Source: a virus. Taken from it: a stretch of 24,896 bases of DNA. Position numbers and translations under genes: made by a program. The stretch covers positions 1 to 24,896 of the IMG/VR virus record IMGVR_UViG_3300005099_000002, one strand, 5' to 3'. Positions 7,502-14,011 of this stretch are shown one piece after another; position 1 is the stretch's first letter, and each line of letters begins with the position of its first letter. The notes below the pieces were generated by a model. It worked only from the letters and a program-made list of their open reading frames with translations, had not been told where the DNA came from and searched no databases.

Positions 7502-7762
7502 CTAAGGGAAAAGTCCGCCACCCGGCGAAACCAACCTAAAAAAACCTCGCAAACAACACATATAGCTTAACCGTTATCAAAACTAAACAACAAATAATAA
7601 CATTATACATTCTATAATGTTCCCGGAATGTTATATATTGTACAATGTTTTCGGTCCGTAAATATAGCGACAAAATTCAGGAACCCCTCATTTACATTAT
7701 ATGAAATATAACAATTTGTATCGAAAAATTATATTTTTCATAATGTTACAGTCATAGTAAAG
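7502..7762. promoter_or_regulatory. A/T-rich divergent intergenic region with inverted repeats
   Basis: No gene is seen here. The region separates the leftward tail operon from the rightward unit starting at 7805. It holds a 9-bp inverted repeat (AACATTATA at 7599-7607 and TATAATGTT at 7613-7621) and further partial copies of ATGTTA or its complement near 7627, 7692 and 7738. TTGTACAA at 7638-7645 is a small palindrome. A candidate TATA element for the tail operon is CTATATGT near 7561-7568 read on the minus strand. These repeats could be operators; I see no coding potential. Confidence 0.45.
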
Positions 7763-7804
7763 TTTATATATATGAATTACTATTATAGTAACATGGTGAT
7801 GTAA
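7745..7804 (+). promoter_or_regulatory. Promoter and operator of the 7805 gene
   Basis: TATA element TTTATATATAT at 7763-7773 lies 42 bases before the ATG. Downstream is the near-palindrome ATTACTATTATAGTAAC (7776-7792), covering the expected transcription start; upstream is a weaker copy, GTTACAGTCATAGTAAA (7745-7761). GGTGAT (7795-7800) is the ribosome site, four bases before ATG. The same plan recurs at 23155-23219 and, with a shorter palindrome, at 8304-8344. Confidence 0.75.
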
Positions 7805-8095
7805 ATGGTATGGCAAAAAGTCATAGACGCGGCATACAATGATAAGGGTGACAAGTGCTTACTTTTACAAAATAAGGCTGGAAAAACCTATTGGATAAAC
7901 CTTTATAAATTCACCGACCCCGAAGGAGCCGGCGAAAAAGTATTCAGATTTGTTCTTGAGTCTCAGACCGAAGGCCCCTTAGACGATATAATGGCCGAAG
8001 TCTGGATAAATATAAGTTTTTCACACAAATTTATAGTGGCTTGTAGATTACCTAAGCCTATAAAATCAGATAAAATAATAAATGCGAGATGGTAA
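7805..8095 (+). CDS. Hypothetical accessory protein
   Basis: A 96-residue plus-strand protein with its own promoter, inserted between the head and tail operons. It is mixed alpha/beta with an aromatic-rich centre (GKTYWINLYKFTDPEG near 26-41) and ends PKPIKSDKIINARW. I recognise no family. The ATG sits four bases after GGTGAT. The gene pairs with the zinc-ribbon micro-gene at 8098, two bases downstream. Isolated, separately promoted genes inside a late region are commonly host-interaction or moron-type genes; here that is only context. Confidence 0.7.
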   Translation: MVWQKVIDAAYNDKGDKCLLLQNKAGKTYWINLYKFTDPEGAGEKVFRFVLESQTEGPLDDIMAEVWINISFSHKFIVACRLPKPIKSDKIINARW

Positions 8096-8097
8096 AA

Positions 8098-8250
8098 ATG
8101 GCTTGGCCATACTTTTGTGCAAACCGGGAAAAACATCCAAACGGCGAGGTTATTCAGATAAAGACTAACAAAATTAATCCCCGTTGTCCTTACTGCGGTG
8201 AAATCATGACTTTTGGCTGGTATTACAGCCACACAAACTACGACTATTAG
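8098..8250 (+). CDS. Zinc-ribbon micro-protein
   Basis: A 50-residue protein beginning MAWPYFCANREKHPNGE, with one Cys at residue 7 and a CPYCG knuckle at residues 30-34, plus histidines at 18 and 46; one zinc could be bound by these. It starts two bases after the stop of the upstream gene, with an internal AGATGGT just before, and is followed by T-runs, so both genes form one short unit. Function unknown. Confidence 0.65.
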   Translation: MAWPYFCANREKHPNGEVIQIKTNKINPRCPYCGEIMTFGWYYSHTNYDY

Positions 8251-8280
8251 TTTTTATTTTTTAACTAACTTTTTATTTTA
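8251..8280 (+). terminator. T-run terminator of the 7805-8250 unit
   Basis: Directly after the stop the plus strand reads TTTTTATTTTTTAA then, seven bases later, TTTTTATTTTA. Repeated T-runs of this kind terminate transcription in archaea without a hairpin. No gene overlaps it on the plus strand. Confidence 0.55.
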
Positions 8281-8303
8281 TACGTGTTTTGTTTATCAAC
8301 ATA

Positions 8304-8344
8304 TTTATATAGGTTAAGTTATATATATAACATCGGGTGAGAAA
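8304..8344 (+). promoter_or_regulatory. Promoter and operator of the 8345 gene
   Basis: TTTATATA at 8304-8311 lies 41 bases before the ATG, followed by the perfect palindrome GTTATATATATAAC (8318-8331) at the expected start site and GGTGA (8336-8340) as ribosome site. Spacing equals that of the 7805 and 23220 promoters, while the palindrome is a shorter relative of theirs. Confidence 0.65.
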
Positions 8345-8707
8345 ATGATGAAAAAAATAAAAATGGAAGAAATAGTCAAGAAATGGGTTAAAAACTATTA
8401 TACAACCGAGAAAGAATTCTCATTGAAACATCCGAAGCTCTACAAGGCTAATTTAGAGTTTTTTGAGGCTGTCAATGATTTACTCAGTGAAATTGTGGAT
8501 TACGCTGTAAAATGGTTTTCACAGCATCCTAAGAGTGAGACCTTTGTGGTTTTTGATTATAATCAACTTTCCTGTTGGACACAAATAATTGTAAAGTTTA
8601 CGCGAAACGGCGAGGTTTTCATTTTCAAAGCTTACCGTTACTCAGACAACTATAAAGTCGGAGAACAAGCACTATACATAAAAGACCTACTTACAGAAAA
8701 AATTTAA
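8345..8707 (+). CDS. Hypothetical accessory protein
   Basis: A 120-residue plus-strand protein with its own promoter. The N-terminal half is helical (basic MMKKIKMEEIVKKWVKNYYTT, then LEFFEAVNDLLSEIVDYAVKWF). The C-terminal half is beta-prone with a SETFVVFDYNQLSCW segment near 64-78. I recognise no family. Its stop overlaps the stop of the convergent neck gene (8704-8707). Two ATG codons occur in tandem; the first has GGTGA four bases before it. It probably belongs to the same regulon as the 7805 and 23220 genes. Confidence 0.7.
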   Translation: MMKKIKMEEIVKKWVKNYYTTEKEFSLKHPKLYKANLEFFEAVNDLLSEIVDYAVKWFSQHPKSETFVVFDYNQLSCWTQIIVKFTRNGEVFIFKAYRYSDNYKVGEQALYIKDLLTEKI

Positions 8708-9153
8708 CCCCTCAATATTTCTTTTATTTTGTTTTTTATCAGTCTTTTTACCAGTTTTTTATTTTTCATAAAAGCGGGACGCATGAATGGTTGCGGTTCG
8801 GTTCCTTGTTTTGCGATTTTTTGGGCGATGGCCCACGCGGCTTCTTCCGGCATACCGTGCAGGTGGGCCCAGCGTTTAAGCGGTTCCACCGGTGGAAAAT
8901 GTGGCAACGTACCGTATTCGACGTAAGGAGCATAAAAAACATTTGTTCCGACTTCAACTTTGTTAAACGCTGTTTGCTCGATGTGTATGCTGGCTCTTAA
9001 ACGACCGGTGTTAACGGGGCAAAACTGTTTAGCGTCAAACTCAATTATGTAGCCGGCAGCCATGAGAACCCGGCTTATTTCACGTTGCAGTTTCTCGGGT
9101 AGCTTTTGCATATCCACTTTGCTTTTTATTTTAACTTTCATGTTCATAGACAT
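8704..9153 (-). CDS. HK97 gp10-like neck / head-tail joining protein
   Basis: A 149-residue protein with the features of the HK97 gp10 family: an N-terminal helix, QFCPVNTGRLRASIH near residues 43-57 (the conserved P-x-x-T-G-x-L-R/K-x-S-I motif), VGTNVFYAPYVEYGT near 68-82 and QPFMRPAF near 120-127 just before a basic C-terminal helix. Members act at the head-tail junction. It is the last gene of the head operon and converges with the plus-strand 8345 gene. The first of several nearby Met codons (9151-9153) is taken as start. Confidence 0.85.
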   Translation of the reverse strand: MSMNMKVKIKSKVDMQKLPEKLQREISRVLMAAGYIIEFDAKQFCPVNTGRLRASIHIEQTAFNKVEVGTNVFYAPYVEYGTLPHFPPVEPLKRWAHLHGMPEEAAWAIAQKIAKQGTEPQPFMRPAFMKNKKLVKRLIKNKIKEILRG

Positions 9154-9187
9154 TTTATTTCACTTTTACCGGCGGCTGGTAAAACAC

Positions 9188-9201
9188 GTCACATGTGTGA
9201 C
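9188..9201. repeat. Dispersed palindrome, perfect copy (intergenic)
   Basis: GTCACATGTGTGAC between two head genes, partly overlapping the smaller palindrome GACATGTC (9199-9206) and adjoining a GC-rich stem-loop. Confidence 0.85.
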
Positions 9202-9205
9202 ATGT

Positions 9206-9229
9206 CGTTCCGTCATGGGTGACGGAACG
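9206..9229. other. Ten-base-pair stem-loop between head genes
   Basis: CGTTCCGTCA at 9206-9215 pairs exactly with TGACGGAACG at 9220-9229 around a TGGG loop. It lies right after the stop of the 9231-9584 gene in the direction of transcription, followed by the palindromic repeat. It could be an mRNA-processing, attenuating or stabilising hairpin; archaeal termination does not need one. Confidence 0.6.
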
Positions 9230-9230
9230 G

Positions 9231-9584
9231 TTATTGTTCTAGTTCTGTTAAGCTGATTTTTTTAACGGTTAGGCCGGCGTAGGTTGTGGTTTCCACTCGG
9301 GTTACGATGTATTTGTTTCCGTTGTATTCTAGGCGGTCGCCTTCTTCTACGTTTACGTCGCTGCTAACGTAGGCTTCGAAGTCTACGCCGCCGTATTTCT
9401 CGCCTTCGCTTCGCAGCTCTAAGCTTTTAGCCGTCATAGGTGTGACAAGTATTTTAACGGTTTCCTCCGTCCACGTGGAAGAAGACTCATCGAGCTCGTC
9501 GTAGTCGTTGTACATCGGTGAGCTAAGTTTTTTCAGTGTTGCGTCCACTCCAAGTTTTTTAATGAAAATATTTAGGGATTTCAC
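9231..9584 (-). CDS. Head closure / head-tail connector protein
   Basis: A 117-residue protein whose C-terminal half carries the pattern GDRLEYNGNKYIVTRVET (residues 82-99), a D-x-x-x-Y/F-x-G-x-x-Y-x-V-x-x-V element typical of head closure proteins (SPP1 gp16, HK97 gp7-type stoppers). It lies between the gp6-like adaptor and the gp10-like neck protein, the order seen in many siphoviruses. A degenerate palindromic repeat at 9433-9446 encodes VTPMT near residue 47. The GTG start at 9582-9584 has GGTGTGG upstream. Assignment rests on order plus that motif. Confidence 0.65.
   Translation of the reverse strand: MKSLNIFIKKLGVDATLKKLSSPMYNDYDELDESSSTWTEETVKILVTPMTAKSLELRSEGEKYGGVDFEAYVSSDVNVEEGDRLEYNGNKYIVTRVETTTYAGLTVKKISLTELEQ
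9433..9446. repeat. Dispersed palindrome, one mismatch
   Basis: GTCATAGGTGTGAC in the head-closure gene, read Val-Thr-Pro-Met-Thr. Confidence 0.6.
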
Positions 9585-9599
9585 CGGACCACACCAAAA

Positions 9600-10190
9600 T
9601 TAGTAGTGTAGGTTTTTCTTGTATTTGTTTAGCCGGGTTTTCGCCCATTCCGGCAGTGTTTCCGGGGTTTCATAGCTTATGTTTACACCGTTTAAACTTA
9701 TAGACGAGGCTATTCCGGCTTCAGCGTGTTTAAGCGGATATTTTTTCAGCCACTCAACACAAAGCTGAATACAAATAGTTTTAATTTCCGTGGGAACCGT
9801 GCTGTAACCGTACGAGTAGGTTACTTTAACCGCTTTTACCTTCGCCTTCCAGTACCATTTGTTCGGGTCCACATAACCGTTTGAAACCTTTACTAGGCGG
9901 CCGTCACGAAACCAAACGTAATGGGTGTTCTCCGTTAAGGTTGTACCGTCTTCCACGACCTCTGAAACCGCCGTTACAGGGTAGTTTTTCAACATTATGA
10001 CGTTGTGGCCTTTTCCTTTCCCGTCGTAGTACTCTACGACGTTTTCATGTAACGTGAAGTCCCGGTTACAGTACGCGTCGATTAAAGCGGAAACATGGCT
10101 TATTATCAGCGACACCGATGGGTCCGGGTTTGAGTCAAACGTCGTGTCGAGGTATTTTTCGATGTCGTCTTGTGTACAGTAGTCTGTCAC
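9600..10190 (-). CDS. Head-tail adaptor, HK97 gp6 / SPP1 gp15-like
   Basis: A 196-residue protein. It opens with a helical segment (YCTQDDIEKYLDTTF) and the stretch VSLIISHVSALIDAYCNRDF near residues 25-45, the adaptor-family signature in which helices lead to I-x-x-Y-x-x-R-x-F. A beta domain follows (YDGKGKGHNVIMLKNYPVTAV) and then a helix with IQLCVEWLKKYP. Adaptors form a ring under the portal. GTG at 10188-10190 has GGAGG nine bases upstream. It is transcribed after the zinc-finger gene and before the closure protein. Confidence 0.75.
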   Translation of the reverse strand: MTDYCTQDDIEKYLDTTFDSNPDPSVSLIISHVSALIDAYCNRDFTLHENVVEYYDGKGKGHNVIMLKNYPVTAVSEVVEDGTTLTENTHYVWFRDGRLVKVSNGYVDPNKWYWKAKVKAVKVTYSYGYSTVPTEIKTICIQLCVEWLKKYPLKHAEAGIASSISLNGVNISYETPETLPEWAKTRLNKYKKNLHY

Positions 10191-10231
10191 CGCCGCAGGC
10201 CTCCGTTTTAACTGTTAATTGTAAAAAAGGG

Positions 10232-10657
10232 TTAAGGTGTTTTGTGTTTTTTCATGTGCGAGTTCAACGCGTTCTGCGAGTCGAACTTTTTACCGCAAAC
10301 CGGGCAAACATATTCTTTTTCCGGTGGTTTCTCCAGTTCCTCTATAAATTCGTTTATTTCTTCTTCGTAGGGTACCTTTAACTGTTTTAAGAGTTCTTTT
10401 GCGGCTGCGAACGGCAGTTTTTTCAACGCCGCTAAAATTCTCGGCCCAAGCTTCTTTTTCAACTCCGGGCTAACAAGTTTCTCGATGTCTTGTTCCTCGG
10501 GGAAAACCTCTTCGTAACCCATGTTTCTTAGTAAGATGGCGTCTTCCTCGTTGTCCACGGTGCAGAGATGGTTTTGGAAATAGAAGGCTTTGTCCGGTGT
10601 AGGCCTAGCTATTTCGTTTTTCCCCTCAGACCTAAAAGTCCAAGTTTTCTTACCCAT
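10232..10657 (-). CDS. Head-region protein with a C-terminal C2H2 zinc finger
   Basis: A 141-residue protein. The N-terminal part (AFYFQNHLCTVDNEEDAILLRNMGYEEV) resembles small phage head proteins that lie between capsid and adaptor genes. A helical middle contains KKLPFAAAKELLKQLKVPYE. The C-terminus is a classical C2H2 finger, Cys118, Cys121, His134 and His138 (C-x2-C-x12-H-x3-H). The finger may bind nucleic acid or act as a protein-protein module. The ATG follows AGGAGG-type sequence. A virion role is inferred from position only. Confidence 0.65.
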   Translation of the reverse strand: MGKKTWTFRSEGKNEIARPTPDKAFYFQNHLCTVDNEEDAILLRNMGYEEVFPEEQDIEKLVSPELKKKLGPRILAALKKLPFAAAKELLKQLKVPYEEEINEFIEELEKPPEKEYVCPVCGKKFDSQNALNSHMKKHKTP

Positions 10658-10672
10658 TTTCTAGCCTCCTAT

Positions 10673-10918
10673 TTATTTGTCGCCTATTACGATGCCGGCG
10701 ACCGTCCCCGTATTCGTACTTGTTAAAGTTATAACGTTGCCGCTTACCGAGTAGGTTTCCAGTGCATTGCTGCAAATCAATATGGCTACGTCGATGCTTG
10801 AAAGCTCACTCACAGTCAGCGTGTCGTTTTGATTGTTTTTTGTTCCCTTTACGAAAACGCAATACTTGCTTAAATGTGGTGAAATTACTACTTGGGTTTT
10901 ATTTGATACTTCAGCCAT
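10673..10918 (-). CDS. Small beta-rich protein next to the capsid gene, decoration candidate
   Basis: An 81-residue protein rich in Val, Thr and Ser with alternating hydrophobic pattern (TQVVISPHLSKYCVFVKGT, then NVITLTSTNTGTVAGIVIG), predicted all-beta. It lies immediately downstream of the major capsid gene, where many phages encode decoration or cement proteins. No family motif is recognised, so this is contextual. GGAGTGTGG precedes the ATG at 10916-10918. Confidence 0.5.
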   Translation of the reverse strand: MAEVSNKTQVVISPHLSKYCVFVKGTKNNQNDTLTVSELSSIDVAILICSNALETYSVSGNVITLTSTNTGTVAGIVIGDK

Positions 10919-10934
10919 ATTTTACCACACTCCT

Positions 10935-11972
10935 TTATGGTAGGTTTATTATTTTAGCACAGAATTGTTCCGCTTTAACTATGCCAACCTCGTAGACTTT
11001 TAGCATAAACTTGTAGCTGTCGTTGGTTCTCGCCAGTTCCTCCATGACCACGTCTTGCAGCACTCTCATCTCTATTACGCTGGTATCTAAGACTAAGAAA
11101 ACCCGTTTCTGGGCGGTGTTAGGCATATTTCTGCAAGGCATGATTGGAATGCCGTCGAAGTTTATAGCCTTTATACCGTAGTTTAACGTCCCCGAAACGT
11201 CCATGTAGGTTATGTTTTGCTGCAGTAGCGATTTTATTTTGTTGAAGGTCCGCCAATCGGTTACCATAAGGTTGGGGTCTCCGCCGTGCTCAATACATTG
11301 TCTAATAGCGTCTCTTATGGCTGCGACGCTTATCTCAGTGGTGCCACCGTTATTCGTAATGTTGGTGGTTATTTGTTTTAGGATTCCGTCGTAGCCGTTA
11401 GCATTATAATCGTATATAGCTGTGTCGTCACCGGAGTTAGTTGTACCCCTCAATAAGGTTTTTTCTTCCTTTAACCGTAGGGCCTCGGTGTGAATTTTAA
11501 TTTCCTGTTGCAACGCGTTTATGTATTCTTTGCTTGCGGCTACTGCAGGCCCGGTAAGTCGGCCCACAGAGTACAGGAACTTGATGTTAGCGGTTTTCTG
11601 CTCGTAGGTTGTGTCTGATTCATCTAGGGCGGCGTCTTCCGCCAGCCACGTGGCCGATGGCTTAGCGGTTATACGGTTGTATACCGCGGCTTTCCCGCGG
11701 TTAGTCACTCTCCTAATAACATCTAGGAACGGTGTTTTCTGCTTGGTTAGGTCTATGATTTCGGGGTCCACGTAGACCGGCACAATTGTGCCCACCGTGC
11801 TCAAAGTATAGGCTTTTTCGATGTCTGGTTCAAGCATTTTTCTCAGTTCTGGCCTTCTGTCGATTCCTCTCCATGGGTCCCAGTAGACGGTGCCGTCGTA
11901 CAGGTCTTTGAAACAGATTCTATATGCGAGGTCGGACATAAAGTTTTCACTTATTCTTCCAAACACGGACAT
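10935..11972 (-). CDS. Major capsid protein, HK97 fold
   Basis: A 345-residue protein immediately downstream of the maturation protease. The sequence from TLSTVGTIVPVYVDPEIID (residues 56-74) followed by PFLDVIRRVTNRGKAAVYNR matches the P-domain entry of HK97-type capsid proteins, and EEKTLLRGTTNSGDD near 170-184 marks the typical loop following the spine helix. A late segment, DGIPIMPCRNMPNT near 274-287, is typical of the A-domain. The N-terminal 55 residues may be a scaffold-like or cleaved region. The ATG overlaps the protease stop (TAATG), so the two are coupled. Confidence 0.85.
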   Translation of the reverse strand: MSVFGRISENFMSDLAYRICFKDLYDGTVYWDPWRGIDRRPELRKMLEPDIEKAYTLSTVGTIVPVYVDPEIIDLTKQKTPFLDVIRRVTNRGKAAVYNRITAKPSATWLAEDAALDESDTTYEQKTANIKFLYSVGRLTGPAVAASKEYINALQQEIKIHTEALRLKEEKTLLRGTTNSGDDTAIYDYNANGYDGILKQITTNITNNGGTTEISVAAIRDAIRQCIEHGGDPNLMVTDWRTFNKIKSLLQQNITYMDVSGTLNYGIKAINFDGIPIMPCRNMPNTAQKRVFLVLDTSVIEMRVLQDVVMEELARTNDSYKFMLKVYEVGIVKAEQFCAKIINLP

Positions 11973-13108
11973 TACTCATCAACTCCAAAACGTTTTTTAA
12001 GAGCCATCTTCAAAATGCTTTCTTCTTTAGGTGTTTTTTCTTCTTGTTCGGGTGCCGCGTTCTCTTTCACGGCTTTCCTAACCGGTAGCTCTTTCAGTTT
12101 TTCTTCGACGGTTTTTTCGATTAGCGACTTAATTGTCACAGGTGTGACGTCCGCCTGTGCTTGGGCGGCCTCAGCTTGCTGTTCCTGTTTTTCCTGCCAC
12201 AGGTCTCTCAAAACTTCTTCTATTTTTGCTAGGCGTTCCTCTATTGTTTTTATTCTTTCCTCCAAATTTGACTCCTCCGTTTCGGATTCTTCTCCTCCTT
12301 CTTGTTGTTCTTGTTGTTGAGAGGTCTCTTCGACCTCTTTAAACAAAATAAAGTCGACAAGTTCTTTTTCGACGTCGGGGTCAACCGCCTTTATTTTACC
12401 GGCCCGCCTACCAATATAGGCACACAATCGCTGGGCGTTTTCTTTTTTAAGACCCCGACATCTCATAAAGTACTCTACGCACCCGTCGAACCCGTTTTTA
12501 AAGGTTCCATCCGGGTTAACGTAACGGTCACGGCAACTACTACCTGCTTTCACGGTTTCTTGAGACGTTTCCTTCACCACCTCGGGTTTTTCAATTGAAT
12601 CTAAACTTTTACTAAGCACTTCGATAAGGGTCTCCGGGTTCGCCGGAACATCCACCAAACTTACCTCGTATAGCTCCATTTTCGTTATTCTGCGGACCGG
12701 GCGGCCCAACGTCTTATCATAGTAGCGTTCGGCCTCTAATATTCGGCCGCCAATACTGTACGCTTTAAGTATGCCTTCTTTGACTAGTTGCCACGCTTCA
12801 TCAGCCGCCTTAATCCCCTTCAAAATCTTAGCTTTAAGTCTTAGGCCTTTGTGGTCGATTTTAAGGTCCAACGCCTTACCAATAGGCTGCTTCTGATGCA
12901 TGTAGCGTATCGTAGGGAACATCATGTATTTTTGGGCGGCCTCCTTCAACGCCTCACGTGTGACAATCTCATATTCCCGGTCCACCGTCTCCGTACTAGC
13001 ATAACCCTCAATTATTCTTTGTTCGTCGTCGAGAATTTTCTGGTCGGTCGCCGTCATAACCGCTTGAAACGGCACACTCATCTTAATTATTTCACGTTCA
13101 CCGCTCAC
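11972..13108 (-). CDS. Prohead maturation protease fused to scaffold
   Basis: A 378-residue protein. Residues 15-160 are an HK97-family (S78/U35) prohead protease: GYAST near 35, His71 in YMHQKQPIG, Ser118 in KAYSIGG and the MELYEVSLVDVPANPET strand at 144-160. Residues 190-240 form a Cys module (Cys192, 210, 217, 229, ending LCAYIGRRAGK) seen in XkdF-like head proteases. Residues 260-380 are Glu/Gln-rich coiled coil, acting as scaffold. A perfect palindromic repeat encodes VTPVT near residue 321 and a degenerate one lies near residue 49. The GTG start at 13106-13108 has GAGGT seven bases upstream. Confidence 0.85.
   Translation of the reverse strand: MSGEREIIKMSVPFQAVMTATDQKILDDEQRIIEGYASTETVDREYEIVTREALKEAAQKYMMFPTIRYMHQKQPIGKALDLKIDHKGLRLKAKILKGIKAADEAWQLVKEGILKAYSIGGRILEAERYYDKTLGRPVRRITKMELYEVSLVDVPANPETLIEVLSKSLDSIEKPEVVKETSQETVKAGSSCRDRYVNPDGTFKNGFDGCVEYFMRCRGLKKENAQRLCAYIGRRAGKIKAVDPDVEKELVDFILFKEVEETSQQQEQQEGGEESETEESNLEERIKTIEERLAKIEEVLRDLWQEKQEQQAEAAQAQADVTPVTIKSLIEKTVEEKLKELPVRKAVKENAAPEQEEKTPKEESILKMALKKRFGVDE
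12135..12148. repeat. Dispersed palindrome, perfect copy (in protease gene)
   Basis: GTCACAGGTGTGAC inside the scaffold part of the protease gene, read there as Val-Thr-Pro-Val-Thr. Confidence 0.85.
12951..12964. repeat. Dispersed palindrome, degenerate copy
   Basis: GCCTCACGTGTGAC in the protease gene, read Val-Thr-Arg-Glu; one arm is exact. Confidence 0.4.
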
Positions 13109-13109
13109 T

Positions 13110-13214
13110 TCAGAAACCTCGCTGAAATAAATCTAACAAAATAAGCCGCAGCAATATATAATAAAATGCCGTAATAAACCCCGCAGCAAAAACTATAACA
13201 TCTACAAAAACCAA
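13110..13214 (-). CDS. Possible 34-residue membrane peptide before the protease
   Basis: An open frame from TTG at 13212-13214 to TGA at 13110-13112, one base before the protease GTG. The peptide is almost entirely hydrophobic (VDVIVFAAGFITAFYYILL...) with one basic residue mid-helix and a basic end, which looks like a single membrane helix. There is no good ribosome site and no ATG or GTG start, and the region is A/T rich where chance hydrophobic frames are common. Weakly supported. Confidence 0.25.
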   Translation of the reverse strand: MVFVDVIVFAAGFITAFYYILLRLILLDLFQRGF

Positions 13215-13350
13215 GTTTAAAAGAAATTAAAAAACAAACACCAACCTAAAAAATTAAACAAAATAAAGGGGTTGGGGGTTGTCGGGTCTGGTGTGTCCGG
13301 GGTTGGGTTGTTTTATTTAAGGGTTTTTGTTGTTACTATTGTAGTAAAAG
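13215..13350. other. Intergenic gap with G-tract cluster and operator-like site
   Basis: This gap lies between the resolvase and the protease. The plus strand has five G-tracts at 13268-13271, 13274-13278, 13284-13286, 13299-13302 and 13305-13307, capable of a G-quadruplex. GTTACTATTGTAGTAAA at 13332-13348 differs from the plus-strand operator consensus at two of 17 positions. On the minus strand T-rich runs follow the resolvase stop and may terminate it. No convincing gene is present apart from the tentative peptide next door. Confidence 0.5.
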
Positions 13351-13710
13351 TTAGATGGGGTATATTTGTATGTATTTTGTTTGTTTTTCTTTTATTGCTA
13401 GGATTAGTTTTGCGTTTAGGGTTTTTGCTATTTGTATTTGTCGTTTCATTTGGGTTTTTGGGTAGTAGTTGTTTGTTTTACATTCGATTAATATTATTTC
13501 TTTTGTGTTTGGTTCTATTGCTATGAGGTCAATAGGTTTACTTCCTGCAAGTCTAAAAACTATATAGCCTTTATTTTCAAATCGCCGTTTGACCTTATAT
13601 TCAAATTTTCTAGCATAAATCATTCTTGCTTTCTGAATCTTCCTGTTTTTCTCTTTTTCCAAAAGCTCGAAAAAACGTTTTTTCTGCAATATATTTAATT
13701 TGTTTTCCAT
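13351..13710 (-). CDS. Hjc-like Holliday junction resolvase / nuclease
   Basis: A 119-residue protein with the archaeal Hjc/PD-(D/E)XK nuclease layout: Glu37 in ARKFEYKVKRRFENKGY, Asp61 in AGSKPIDLIAI, then Glu76-x-Lys78 in IILIECKTN. Hjc enzymes cleave four-way DNA junctions. The ATG at 13708-13710 has AGTGAT four bases upstream. A GTG nine bases earlier would add three residues and is less likely. In a head operon such a nuclease could trim branched DNA before packaging, as T4 endonuclease VII does; alternatively it may be an inserted selfish gene. Confidence 0.75.
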   Translation of the reverse strand: MENKLNILQKKRFFELLEKEKNRKIQKARMIYARKFEYKVKRRFENKGYIVFRLAGSKPIDLIAIEPNTKEIILIECKTNNYYPKTQMKRQIQIAKTLNAKLILAIKEKQTKYIQIYPI

Positions 13711-13725
13711 TTTTATCACTTACAT

Positions 13726-13881
13726 CTAAATGGGTGATATTATTCGGGTGAAGCCGCAGTTTGGGCATTTGTATTCTCTTGCTGGGATTAGTTCTGCTGA
13801 GGCTGCGTCGAAAAAATAGCATATTTTTGTTTTTAGTTTGTGGTTGCAGAGCGGGCAGACGTTAACTTTTAGAACATTCAT
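13726..13881 (-). CDS. Zinc-ribbon micro-protein
   Basis: A 51-residue protein with two CxxC knuckles, CPLC at residues 9-12 and CPNCG at 39-43, about 26 residues apart, the spacing of a zinc ribbon. It starts with ATG 13879-13881, with GAGG upstream, inside the end of the 49-residue gene before it and ends 15 bases before the resolvase start. Role unknown; small ribbons like this often serve as nucleic-acid or protein adaptors. Confidence 0.7.
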   Translation of the reverse strand: MNVLKVNVCPLCNHKLKTKICYFFDAASAELIPAREYKCPNCGFTRIISPI

Positions 13882-14011
13882 TTAAGTGGGCCTCTTTTAG
13901 TTTTTTATGGGTTTCACGGTTGTCTGCGATTAGTATGGTGCCGCAGTAAGGGCACACCCAAATATAGGCTTCTCTATCCCTAAGCAGCGTGTTAAGTTCT
14001 TTTAGACCCAT
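13862..14011 (-). CDS. C2H2-type zinc micro-protein
   Basis: A 49-residue protein containing CPYCG at residues 20-24 and histidines at 35 and 42, a C-x2-C-x11-H-x6-H arrangement close to a zinc finger. It starts 20 bases inside the end of the portal gene with GGTGG upstream of its ATG (14009-14011), so it is translated from the late mRNA. Function unknown; it is one of two zinc micro-genes placed ahead of the resolvase. Confidence 0.65.
   Translation of the reverse strand: MGLKELNTLLRDREAYIWVCPYCGTILIADNRETHKKLKEAHLNECSKS

Noticed and set aside
13332-13390. Operator-like site GTTACTATTGTAGTAAA followed by an ATG at 13354
   Set aside because: A TATA-like TTTATTTAA precedes it, but the downstream frame is short, antisense to the resolvase and without a ribosome site. 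Kept only as an operator-like sequence.
13272-13526. Hydrophobic plus-strand frame beginning GVVGSGVSG
   Set aside because: It is antisense to the resolvase gene; the hydrophobic content is a by-product of Lys/Ile-rich codons on the other strand.
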